Shown piece by piece: positions 36,450 through 44,948 of a DNA stretch of 64,000 bases; the first letter of the stretch is position 1; every line of letters begins with the position of its first letter. Below the pieces are notes generated by a model. That model saw only the letters and a list, made by a program, of their open reading frames with translations, was not told the DNA's origin and did not search any database. The translations under genes were made by a program, and so were the position numbers. The stretch is from Curvularia sp. ZM96 (taxonomy: Eukaryota > Ascomycota > Dothideomycetes > Pleosporales > Pleosporaceae): assembly GCA_022457065.1 (NCBI GenBank), contig JAJGBQ010000006.1, positions 1,364,001 through 1,428,000 of the forward strand, written 5' to 3'.

Positions 36450-36569
36450 ACCCAACACACCCAACTCGCTCTGCTCGTTGCACGACGACTCTTGCTAACA
36501 TGGTCGTCGCATAGATCTCGTTGCTTTCTCTAGCGAACCGGTATGCTCTATATTCTCCTCGAACACTGC

Positions 36570-36659
36570 ACTACATGATGATCCGGCACTGGGCTCCGAA
36601 AATTCTTGACGGATATGCCTCTCATGGCAGGCCTCAGAAACCTCGCCGAACTGATCGCT
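36570..36659 (+). ncRNA. Box C/D snoRNA 3 (target not found)
   Basis: C box ATGATGA at 36575-36581, D box CTGA at 36651-36654, in the intron 36541-36717. No D-adjacent complement to 18S or 25S rRNA was recognised. A 9-nt match (36586-36594, to 25S GCCCAGUGC) is short enough to be chance. Confidence 0.7.
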
Positions 36660-36780
36660 TCTCAATGTCTCATACGACTGTACAAACACGGCTGAGCATT
36701 GGCTGATATTGTGACAGTCTATCCACAAGACGCAAATGATGATGCAACTGGTAAGCCTTTTCTTCTTCCCTTTTCTCTTT

Positions 36781-36869
36781 GCGAAATGATGAACAATTGA
36801 TGACGAGTCCGACGGGTTCGCCCGGTGAAGACTTAAATCAAATATATCCATTCATGTCAACTGAACCCA
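36781..36869 (+). ncRNA. Box C/D snoRNA 4 (25S guide, snR64-like)
   Basis: C box ATGATGA at 36786-36792, D box CTGA at 36861-36864. Bases 36846-36856 are an exact 11-nt complement of 25S CAUGAAUGGAU, and the fifth base before D (G36856) pairs with the C that opens it. That C is Cm2337 in yeast, guided by snR64. A second stretch after the C box (GATGACGAG) complements CUCGUCAUC, which lies only about 16 nt upstream in the same rRNA, so the RNA could clamp two adjacent sites. A CGGGTTCGCCCG hairpin separates the two guides. Confidence 0.82.
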
Positions 36870-36978
36870 ACTCGCGTCTTACCAACTTCTCTTGTTGCTT
36901 TTACAGACGCAGCCGCTGACATGAGTCTCAGATGATATTTCAAAACGAACACGGTACGCTCAACGTCTATCCCCCCTT

Positions 36979-37059
36979 GTGCAATGATGATACGACACAA
37001 ACAAAGACAAGCATATGTCCAAGCTTCGGCGACGACGAGAACCGTCATGTCTGATCCGC
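36979..37059 (+). ncRNA. Box C/D snoRNA 5 (18S guide, snR74-like)
   Basis: C box ATGATGA at 36984-36990, D box CTGA at 37051-37054. The internal 13 nt at 37005-37017 are an exact complement of CAUAUGCUUGUCU near the 5' end of 18S rRNA. Taking a degenerate D' box CCAA at 37019-37022, the fifth base upstream (37014) pairs with the second A of CAUAUG, which is A28 in yeast, methylated by snR74. The D' box is weak; the placement of the match relative to it is what makes the assignment convincing. Confidence 0.8.
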
Positions 37060-37188
37060 ATTTGTAATGTGGCTGTTGAAGATCATATCGGTTAGAAATA
37101 GCAACTGATAAGTTGCATAGGATCATGACATGGTTGTAAGTATGAAACTCGAAGTGAGGTATGTCAACCCCCAACTCTCCTCCATTCC

Positions 37189-37279
37189 CTTATAAGATGA
37201 ACATTCAATTTATCACGACGGTCTACCGAGCTACGGCAATGGTGATAACTGCCTGTGACAGGGCATGAGTCTGATCAGC
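37189..37279 (+). ncRNA. Box C/D snoRNA 6 (25S guide, snR69-like)
   Basis: Imperfect C box AAGATGA at 37194-37200, C'-like GGTGATA near 37241, D box CTGA at 37271-37274. The 13 nt at 37213-37225 are an exact complement of 25S UAGACCGUCGUGA, directly followed by a D'-like CCGA (37226-37229). The fifth base before D' (G37221) pairs with the first C of GACCG, which matches yeast Cm2948, guided by snR69. The C box is the weakest of the six, but its distance to the donor is the same as in the other introns. Confidence 0.72.
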
Positions 37280-37440
37280 ACCTTCTACTTTCACGTTGTC
37301 TACATGCAATTGTTGATTAAACGCTGACTTTCAAAATAGAAATTGATTGTTCCCTATCGTGACACCCGTGATCTACCCTGTCTTCGTGGCTTTGGGCAAA
37401 TGCGCAATCATCCTTGCGAAAGGGCTTAAAAGAAACCCCT

Positions 37441-37583
37441 TTTTCAGACCCTGGCTTTGACCTTCTGGACGTTGATCGATCGGCCATATATGCTGTATAT
37501 CCTAGTCTTCCGTCTTGAACAAATGTTCTCCCTGCATCTGCCTCTAGGGCTAAGCTTGCACTGTTCTAGTTCGATGATATAGC
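37441..37583. other. Convergent 3' region
   Basis: Short spacer between the presumed 3' end of the snoRNA host transcript and the stop of the small minus-strand gene. Nothing else seen. Confidence 0.3.
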
Positions 37584-37911
37584 TCAATACAATCCAATTG
37601 TAATGTCACCACGAATCCGTGCTGTCAAATGTATTTCCGCCTCGAGATCGAGTTTGATTCCAAGCAATAGTGCAGCGTCCTTTGGCTTTCCGTTGTCATC
37701 CACAGGTCCTTTGATGATGTTGCCCGCCGGACGGTTGAGCGTAGCAGAGGAAGGAACAGGACCGACGTTGGCAGAGATCTTGCGACCGCCGGATGCTTGA
37801 CCGTCGCTCTCAGTGTCAGAGCCGTAGCCTGTTGGGCGAATGGTTGATTCCCTGTCACTCGTCAGCAGGCGAGCAATACCCTGTCTGAGCTTCGGCTTAC
37901 ATTGTAGACAT
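37584..37911 (-). CDS. Conserved small fungal protein, 92 residues, unknown function
   Basis: A gene hidden by its tiny first exon. Exon 1 is only 11 bases (37911-37901, M-S-T plus two bases) and ends at a GTAAGC donor; exon 2 starts at 37851 after a GACAG acceptor and runs to TGA at 37584. The joined frame reads MSTMESTIRPTGYGSDTESD, a disordered Ser/Gly/Pro part, then DDNGKPKDAALLLGIKLDLE and AEIHLTARIRGDITIGLY at the C-terminus. The last 35 residues form a regular amphipathic helix followed by beta-like alternation and look conserved. I recall similar short proteins ending KLDLE-EVHLTAR-RGDI-IGL in ascomycetes, without assigned function. It is a soluble protein with no signal or membrane segment. 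It is convergent with the snoRNA host gene. Confidence 0.75.
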
Positions 37912-38536
37912 GTTGGTATTGGGGTCGAAGAGTTGAAGAGTGGAGTCTTTATTAAGTATTATCCAAGTCGATGGGCTCCGGGCCGTTCGCAGAATGAAAG
38001 TGGGTGGTGAGGATGAGGTGCAGGTCAACTGTACTGATCTTTTCTACACGTTATATCGTTGCTTTATATACGGGCATGCACTGATCTGTCTCCAGCACAA
38101 GTCGCCCTCCCCTACGAACGCACCACTTCCGGTCGAGTCTTCGAAACCGCTGCTGCGGCATTCTCCACGTTTGAGATTGGCTATCATGGTTCGAGGGTCG
38201 TACTAGCATAAGTCGAGAAATGGGTCTCTGCATCCAGACACGCAGATCTACAGCAGTTGCATGGGCATTGTGGATGGTATAATGCTGTTGGTTATCGCGT
38301 ACGCGAAGCTGAAACATACAGGGGCTGTCGGGGCTGAAGGCATGTGTCTCAGACTGGTAATTGTTGTTCCTCATCAGACGAGCATCAGGCCACAGCAAAC
38401 ACAAGGCAACGGATGCTGGGCAATAGGAATAGCATGCATAGACCATGTTGGTTGCTGTTCGCTAGCGATAGTGAATATGGCAGACCCCCATGTTCTAGTC
38501 CACCCAAACACAGCAATTTGCCGCACCCTTCCCTAA
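37912..38536. other. Intergenic
   Basis: Promoter of the leftward 92-residue gene and upstream region of the rightward 648-residue gene. No coding pattern I trust; short frames on both strands. Confidence 0.4.
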
Positions 38537-40483
38537 ATGGTCCTCTCCATCCTCATAGCAGCGATTACGGCTCCAGGCCTGCTTGGATCACAGGAAGCAA
38601 TACGCCAGTCGCAATCCAAGGAAAAGAGAGAAGAGCATCGCGCGCGTCGTTGCAATTTGATCGCAACATGTGTCAAGTCATCCAACCGCAGTCGGGAAAT
38701 CAATGGACGACAGGTCGTCCTGAGAAATGGAAGGCTATGGATCGATACTGGAACTGATGACGGAAGTCCCCTCGGTCACCCCTATGCCGGTTACTACTTG
38801 CCTTACCCGGATACAAAATATGAAGGTCTTGTCACGACCATTACCGATGTTGCTCCAATCATGAACTGGGTCTATGTTGACAAAGAAACTTGCGAAGTCA
38901 AGTATGGTGTACGTGCAGATGCGCAACCCAATCTCACCGGGCCGTTTGATTGTACACGACAGGATCGCCGACTGACGTTTGATGGCTGGGAGGGATGGTG
39001 TGCAGTAGAGCGTGCGCCTGGTCTCTGGGGGTTGTATTTTGATCTCGACGACGATGGTCTAAAATCGAGACTGGATCCTGGTACAAGGGTCCTAGAGATT
39101 GAACTGAGCCGAAAAGAAAAGAGATTTCAGAAGGAGACAGAAGCGCGTCAGCAAGATCAAACGACGAAAAGAGCTGTTGACACGAAGGAGGAGGCACCGA
39201 CGGATCAACCACTTGCTGCAGAAGCACTAGTATCAAAGCCTGGTGTGGTGGATGAAAAAGGGCCTGAAAATGGCACTCGGGAAACATATCAACCTAGGCC
39301 GATGAGGATACCGAAGTCGATTTTTGAGGATCCACCACCGATTGTAGAATCTATGGTGTTCCGAACAGCTTCACCACCACCAGCGTATACTCCAGCGGCG
39401 AGAGAGGAGCCAAGGGCGGCAGAGACAGAAAATGAGAGAAAAGTTGTCAGCACCACGAACTCTGACAATGCCCAACTTCCAGACCCTCCCACCTCTCAGT
39501 CAGGACAAACGCCATTCACGCAAAACCATGAAGCCCGCACAACCGATACCCGGGTTGAAACTCCACCGGTCGAGCAACAGCCCTCGATTACAAACGAGAA
39601 GCGTACCACTCCTAAGCTCAACAGGAACAGCGGATCACGGACATTAGCACAAGCGCAGAAATTCGAAGCCATGGCAGCGGGACAGAAGCCGCTAGACGAC
39701 GTTCAGAAAACACTTAGTAAACGGGGGTCGCGTGCTAATAGCAATTCTTCTTCCGTATATTCAAACGATGGCGAGATACCGGAACAGCCAAAAGCCACCA
39801 TTACGCAGTCTCAGTCGTCTGCCACCCCAGCACCATTGGCTCTGGCAGTATCAAAAGCGAAGCAGGCAAGAGCACTAGCAGCACGAGCCCCAACACCAGT
39901 AAGGACAGAGCCTATATCCGATCCTTCTGTTCAGCAGCCCATAACACCTCCGCGCCAGCGGGCACCGTCTATACGAGAAGATCCGGCGGTGTCTGGGCCT
40001 GGGAGAACAACCTCACAGCGAACTTCATCACAACGATCTTCAGCGTTTAGAACGGCTCCGAGTCAACGTAGTTCGGCCCAAAGAACGACGTCTCAGGCGT
40101 CTAGTAGTCAGAGACCCGCCTCAAATAGACAGCCAAGAGATCGTTCATCGTCTGAGACACCTTCCATTTCCCGCTCATCGCCTAGGCCAGCGCAGTCTGG
40201 GGTAGTACCAGGCCGCCCGTCTCTCGCTCGAACAATGACAAGTGGCAAAGGTAACCAAGGCATGAGTAATCGGATGGGTGGAGGGTATACAAGCAGAGAT
40301 CGGAACACGCCTAGTCCAGGGGGGCGGTCAAGTCCTGCTGCTGCGCAGAACCGATTGAGAGCTGGTACGGTTGGGAGGAAAACTACATCTGCGCTTTTCA
40401 GGGAAATCGATGAGTTGGTTAACCAGGAGGGTAGTGCGGGCCCTAGTGCGGATGCGAGGGGGGCAGATGAGAGGAGGAAGTGA
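38537..40483 (+). CDS. Conserved fungal protein of unknown function, 648 residues
   Basis: Single open exon. The first 20 residues (MVLSILIAAITAPGLLGSQE) are hydrophobic and could be a signal anchor. Residues 20-190 look folded and conserved: NGRQVVLRNGRLWIDTGTDD, HPYAGYYLPYPDTKYEGLV, FDGWEGWCAVERAPGLWGLY, FDLDDDGLKSRLDPGTRVLE and LSRKEKRF. The remainder is Pro/Ser/Thr/Arg-rich and presumably disordered, with Ser-Gln-Arg-rich repeats near 490-540 and a final helix LFREIDELVNQEG. I recognise the N-terminal pattern as a widespread ascomycete protein family without known role. A WW-like or SH3-like function cannot be claimed. No introns are needed. The start is the first ATG in frame after a pyrimidine-rich leader. 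Confidence 0.8.
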   Translation: MVLSILIAAITAPGLLGSQEAIRQSQSKEKREEHRARRCNLIATCVKSSNRSREINGRQVVLRNGRLWIDTGTDDGSPLGHPYAGYYLPYPDTKYEGLVTTITDVAPIMNWVYVDKETCEVKYGVRADAQPNLTGPFDCTRQDRRLTFDGWEGWCAVERAPGLWGLYFDLDDDGLKSRLDPGTRVLEIELSRKEKRFQKETEARQQDQTTKRAVDTKEEAPTDQPLAAEALVSKPGVVDEKGPENGTRETYQPRPMRIPKSIFEDPPPIVESMVFRTASPPPAYTPAAREEPRAAETENERKVVSTTNSDNAQLPDPPTSQSGQTPFTQNHEARTTDTRVETPPVEQQPSITNEKRTTPKLNRNSGSRTLAQAQKFEAMAAGQKPLDDVQKTLSKRGSRANSNSSSVYSNDGEIPEQPKATITQSQSSATPAPLALAVSKAKQARALAARAPTPVRTEPISDPSVQQPITPPRQRAPSIREDPAVSGPGRTTSQRTSSQRSSAFRTAPSQRSSAQRTTSQASSSQRPASNRQPRDRSSSETPSISRSSPRPAQSGVVPGRPSLARTMTSGKGNQGMSNRMGGGYTSRDRNTPSPGGRSSPAAAQNRLRAGTVGRKTTSALFREIDELVNQEGSAGPSADARGADERRK

Positions 40484-41369
40484 ATTAGATGTGGTGTAGA
40501 AATTCGCTGGCAAATTCACAACTCTAAAATCTTTGCACAGGGCTTTTTGTCCCTATTTGCTAAATCTCTCGCAAGGATTCAAGCAGTTTATTTTATCATA
40601 GGAAAAGTATGCCGTGGCCCAGTATGAATATGCTAGGTTTGACGGCTTTCCGTGTTCGCACCACCACACACACCAATCCCCAGCATCGTTTTGTACAACA
40701 AATGCTTGTGTAATTCTAAGCTTTTCCTGACAAAAAAAGACGTCATACCTTTTTATACCTCGGACTAATCAGCATACGAGGAACTGGTAGGTGCGCTGCG
40801 TACACAATGCGCGATTTTCATATGTGCGTCTTTTTTTCTCTCGCTCAACCCCAAATATCCCCATCTCCCCCCGCAAAAATTTAGGACACCAACTCCCCCA
40901 TACCAGAAAATATATCCACCCTCGATTTGGCAATCACACTTACGACTCCAGTGGACCCTTGCCGTCTATCCGCCCATTACACGCCCCACTAACCGACGAA
41001 TGTGAAACTGACATGGGTTACTGCCGATGCTTCAGATTTTCTGGCACGTTTTAGCCAGATGTCGCGGATAGCGGAAATATCATGCGAGCAAGAGAGGCTA
41101 TGTTGCAGTTATGGTCTGATGGAAAGATGATGGAATGGGACCAGAAAGATGATAACTATGGCGATTAAACTTAGGGCTGGACCGCTAGAGTGGATATTCT
41201 GCACATACAGGCGGGACCTTGTACCAACTGACCCTTGAGCAACTTGAAGAGCACATTGAACTATCTGGGAGGTTACCCGGTATTTACGCCTTGAGAACGA
41301 TTGTTGTTCACGCTGGATTGCAAAGTGCGGTTTTTACGCATCGTTATTTGGTTACACGCATAACACATC
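40484..41369. other. Intergenic
   Basis: 3' region of the 648-residue gene and promoter of the next. AT-rich around 40.55-40.75 kb. No gene seen. Confidence 0.45.
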
Positions 41370-42615
41370 ATGGACGCGTCGACACGACTGTATAAGCGCC
41401 TAGGAGAAATTCCCGAAGACCCGAACGATCCAGAGAGCTTGGATGATCTTGTCGTCTGCGCGTTTGGGGCATTCGAGAGATACTATCTTTGTTGGAAAAC
41501 CAGGAGTGGAGAGTACAGACAAGGTGAGTGCACGCGACTAGACCATGAGCATTCTGTATTGACATGACCAAGACGACTATGGACTCCCGCCAGCCCTAAA
41601 AGATTGGTTGTATCCGAGCGACGGCACGACACGCGATTTTGCTTCTCTACAGGTTGTCTTTGGTCGGGGCGAGGAGTACTTTGCGTCAGACAAGGATGGA
41701 AAGCTAGAGTACAAAGAGCCGGAAGTGAAGAAACCAGCACCAGCAGATGATGAAGAGAAGTTTGAGAAGCAGGCAATGAGGCGTTCGAGAACAGTTTCAT
41801 TCTTGAGGCCTTTATCAGAAACCAGTGTGCGATCGGATAGTGTGATGAGCGAGACGAGTAGGAGTAAGCGATCGAGTTCGATAAGTTCGCAGCGAGCGAG
41901 TCGACCGCCCAGTCTAAGCTACACGAATTCGAGGACGAACTCTGAGATATCACTACCAGGGGATACTATCGTGGAAGGACAGACCAGCCAGTCAGCGCGC
42001 CCGTCTTACCTTTTGCAGTGGAGCAATCTGAGTTCGAGAGCAGCAGATGCTGGACAAGAGCAATCACCACCGACGTCAGTAGATGAGAGTTTCGCGCCGA
42101 GTCCTAAGCAGAAGCAAGAATTTGTAAAATCAGAACCTCCGACAGGAACCACAGCAACACCTTCACAAGCGCAGAACACATCAGCCGCGACCACGAGGCC
42201 AGACCAGCTTAGCGACTCAACACAACGAAACATCACAGCAAACCATTCATGTACATGCGGCTGCCACAGCTCGCCCATACCCTCACAACCACCACCACCG
42301 CCAAAATCCACATACGCAAACGCTTCAACGCAAACGTCACCTCCGCCCTCGCCACCCCGAAGCAGCCTACGAATCGACACAGCAACTCCTGCACAATCAT
42401 ACCGACCATACTCAAACTACGCAGCCGTACCCCAAGACATCTACTATGAAGAGGCAGACTACGAAGCGCCACCCGTCGTCATGGGCCGCATGTCATCATA
42501 CTTTAATAAACCCGGATATCAACTGGGCGATAGCTTGTTCAGTGGGTACCAACCGATTAATTGGGGGGCAACATATGTATATCAGGATACATTTGGGGAG
42601 GAGGCGTTGAGGTGA
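41370..42615 (+). CDS. Conserved fungal protein of unknown function, 398 residues
   Basis: Exons 41370-41523 and 41573-42615. The first 100 residues look folded: MDASTRLYKRLGEIPEDPND, DDLVVCAFGAFERYYLCWKT, then across the intron RSGEYRQDDYGLPPALKDWL and FASLQVVFGRGEEYFASDKD. The middle is Ser/Arg-rich and disordered (RRSRTVSFLRPLSETSVRSD). Further on there is a CTCGCHSS cysteine cluster, a Pro run and an aromatic C-terminus (GRMSSYFNKPGYQLGDSLFS, YQPINWGATYVYQDTFGEE). No signal peptide or membrane segment. The N-terminal part resembles ascomycete proteins of unknown role. It shares with its left neighbour a folded N-terminal domain plus a long disordered tail, but I see no sequence similarity between the two. 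Confidence 0.8.
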
Positions 42616-42753
42616 AGTGGTGTAGGATATGAAATGTACGATAGATAGACAGATTTGGGGATATAGGGAGGATTACTTCCACAGGATTTGGATGCATTGG
42701 GAGAATGCCAATGTTTTGATTCTGTAATGTACGGCTTTTTTGACGAATAAGAC
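42616..42753. other. 3' region before transposon copy 1
   Basis: Short spacer. Ends in the TA target dinucleotide (42754-42755) into which the first transposon is inserted. Confidence 0.5.
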
Positions 42754-42755
42754 TA

Positions 42756-44602
42756 ACGTAGTTCATAAGCGAGCTGATCACCCAAGCGAGCTGATCACAC
42801 CCCACCAGCGCGTCGACGTTGACACTACAACGCGTTATGTCGCAACAACGCGATCATCAATTAACTTATCCTAAATCAGATCTTCAACTTGCTCTTTCTG
42901 ATGTCCAATCACAACGTGTTCAAAGCTAAAGACGTGCTGCCTCTATCTATAACGTGCCTCAAAGTACTCTATCTACTCGACGTGCTGGAATACGCCCTCG
43001 ACGCGACTGCGAAGCAAATTTAAAGCGCCTAAACAAGCTAGAAGAGGAGGCTATAGTTGAGAGTATTCTTGAAGAGTCTGCGCGAGGATTTGCGCCTACA
43101 AAGCCTGACGTTCGAGCTATAGCTAATAAACTATTGCATGAGCGAGGGAGCAACCCTGTTGGCAAGAACTAGGTTGATAACTTTGTTAAGCGAACTCCTA
43201 AGCTCCGTACGCGCTAGAGCCGTCCCTATGATCACCAGCGAGCCGCCTGCGAGGACCTAGCGGCTATCCAGCGCTAGTTCAACTTAGTCTAGAGGATGAA
43301 GTAGAAGTGGGGTATTATAGACGATAATATCTACAACTTTGACGAAACTGGCTTTATAATAGGCAAGATTTTATTATAGTTAGTTGTCACAAGCTTAGAG
43401 GGATATGGCAAAAAGAAGCGGGTACAGCCAGGCAACCGTGAGTGGGTTACTGTAATCTAAGGCGTGGGCGCGACGGGTCGCCGGATACCACTCTTCGTTG
43501 TCTTTGCAGGCAAGGTGCTTATCAACGTCTGGTTTAAAGACTTACCTGCTGACTAGGTTCTTGAAGTCAGTCCTAATAGCTAGACGAATAATTAGCTTAG
43601 TCTTGCCTAGTTGGAGCACTTTAATACCCATACAAAGAGGCATACTGTAGGTAGGTATTAACTGCTTATTATTAATGGCCATGAGAGCCACTGCTCCGTC
43701 GATTTTCAAGATCTTTGTAAGGAGAAGAATATTATTCTTATCTGTATGCCTGCGCACTCGTCTTACCTATTGCAGCCCCTTGACGTCGCCTACTTCTCGC
43801 CGTTGAAGCGCAAGTATGGCGACGCTGTTTCAGGCTTGGCACGCAACCGCACCCACTATATCAGCAAGGAGACCTTCCTGCCAGCCTTTAAGACTGCTTT
43901 TGAGCAGTCTATTACGAAGGAGAATATCCAAGCTAGCTTTAGAGGCGCTGGTCTAGTCCTACACGACCCATAGGCTGTGCTATCTAAGCTTGACGTAGTG
44001 GTGTAGACACCATATCAATCACCGCGACGGGTAGCCGCCTAGGAGGCGCAGACACCACGCAACGCGCGCGAGGTTGAGGCTCAAATTAGTCTTATTCAAG
44101 AGAGCGTGAGAAAACGCCGTGGGTCTTCTGCCAATTCACTCACCAAGCAGATCGCGCAGCTGAGTAAAGGGGCTCAGCAAATGGCACATAAAATGGTGCT
44201 TCTGACAGAGAAAATTACTACTCTTTAAGCGGCTCTAGATGAATTAAACAAGCGTAAGAGCCGTAAGCGGCGATACGTACGGACAGAAGAGACTCTTACT
44301 GTAGGCGAAGTTTAAGAAGTATTGGCTGAACAGGCGGGTAGTAGTCGTGGTGATGGTGAGAGTGCGTCGAAGAGGGTTCGAGGAGAGAGGCGGTGCGGGC
44401 GTTGCAAGCAGACTGGACACAACGCTCGTACCTGCGCAGTTGAGATAGATAGTGCAAGTGATAGTAGCGATTCTGATAATTAATTTAGTATATCGTAATA
44501 CTTTATCGACTATGATAAAAGACTGTGATAACGTCTTGACTTTAACGCGCTGGTGGGGTGTGATCAGCTCGCTTGGGTGATCAGCTCGCTTATGAACTAC
44601 GT
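42756..44602 (+). mobile_element. TA-inserting DDE transposon (Fot1/pogo type), copy 1, 1847 bp
   Basis: The element starts ACGTAGTTCATAAGCGAG at 42756 and ends with its exact inverse at 44602, flanked on both sides by TA (42754-42755 and 44603-44604), the target duplication of the Tc1/mariner superfamily. The inverted repeats are at least 43 bp, are identical at both ends, and contain a directly repeated subunit (AAGCGAGCTGATCAC, twice). Between them lies one long transposase frame, now full of stops. The second copy, in the same orientation, starts 346 bp beyond its right end and has exactly the same length. Confidence 0.93.
42837..44483 (+). pseudogene. Transposase of copy 1, inactivated by about 18 in-frame stops
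   Basis: The frame from ATG 42837 to TAA 44481 is 548 codons long with no frameshift, only stop substitutions. Recognisable in order: N-terminal helix-turn-helix/CENP-B-like region (AASIYNVPQSTLSTRRAG; SILEESARGFAPTKPDVRAI), first catalytic Asp in YNFDETGF (near 43330), second in the GHESHCS segment (near 43680, where the Asp-like position reads N), third in SSYLLQPLDVAYFSPLKRKY (near 43770). The C-terminus has a basic stretch and a CCHC zinc knuckle RCGRCKQTGHNARTC. Stops sit mostly where copy 2 or the family has Trp (TGG to TAG, for instance 43215-43217 against TGG at 45408-45410) or Gln, the trace expected from repeat-induced C-to-T mutation. No active enzyme is possible. Confidence 0.9.
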
Positions 44603-44948
44603 TACTACTTGAATTACATTATCCCAAATGCCAGGAATTGGGGCCAGAAAGCAATCGATAGCCTTCGCGAAACATGGACAAACAGTGCGGATCGTGGTGC
44701 GGAAGAAGTCATCGTTGATCTAGCAAGCTTAGAAACACAACTGGGCAACATGGCCATGGATAAATCTCTATGGTTTTAATTGCATTAGACTAGTCTTATG
44801 TATGGCGTTGAGTATATTTAATGCCAGCTATGTCCCTGTACATTTAACTTGGTCTTATAAAGAATCTACAATGAAGGACCATTGTTGATTCTTCGATGAC
44901 CCCTAGACAACGAGCCACTTATGTCCTTAAATTTTTAATGTTGCCATA
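44603..44948 (+). pseudogene. Orphan C-terminal gene fragment between the two transposons
   Basis: Immediately right of copy 1 an open frame without its beginning reads YYLNYIIPNARNWGQKAIDS and ends with a natural-looking C-terminus, ETQLGNMAMDKSLWF, stop at 44777-44779. Composition and amphipathic helix pattern look like a real protein end of about 57 residues. Joining the DNA left of copy 1 at the TA does not restore a longer frame (an in-frame TAA comes just before), so the rest of the gene is lost or lies in an unrecognised exon. Family unknown. The remainder up to the second element (44780-44948) is AT-rich and empty. Confidence 0.3.

Larger units (their letters stand above)
36000..37440 (+). 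ncRNA. Non-coding multi-intron snoRNA host gene
   Basis: No protein frame survives, yet splice signals are regular. Inferred introns: 36048-36227, 36326-36514, 36541-36717, 36751-36906, 36954-37120 and 37159-37339. Donors are GTACGT, GTACGT, GTATGC, GTAAGC, GTACGC and GTATGT; branch sites such as GCTAAC, GCTAAC, GGCTGAT, ACTGAT and GCTGAC precede the acceptors. Exons between them are only 26 to 98 nt and contain stops in all frames. Each intron holds exactly one box C/D snoRNA. The C box lies 30-38 nt after the donor, C-to-D spacing is 67-78 nt, and the D box lies 42-70 nt before the acceptor. This is the layout expected when snoRNAs are released by splicing, debranching and trimming. Transcript ends are not visible; an additional leader intron ending near 36032 is possible. 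The strand is set by the splice signals and by the snoRNA boxes together. Confidence 0.82.

Noticed and set aside
36586..36594. 9-nt complement of snoRNA 3 to 25S GCCCAGUGC
   Set aside because: Nine bases in an 80-nt RNA against about 5.4 kb of rRNA is expected by chance, and no good D' box follows in register.
42756..42800. Short repeated units that might be taken for a CRISPR-like or satellite array
   Set aside because: Only two units, mirrored at the other end of the element; they are parts of transposon terminal repeats.
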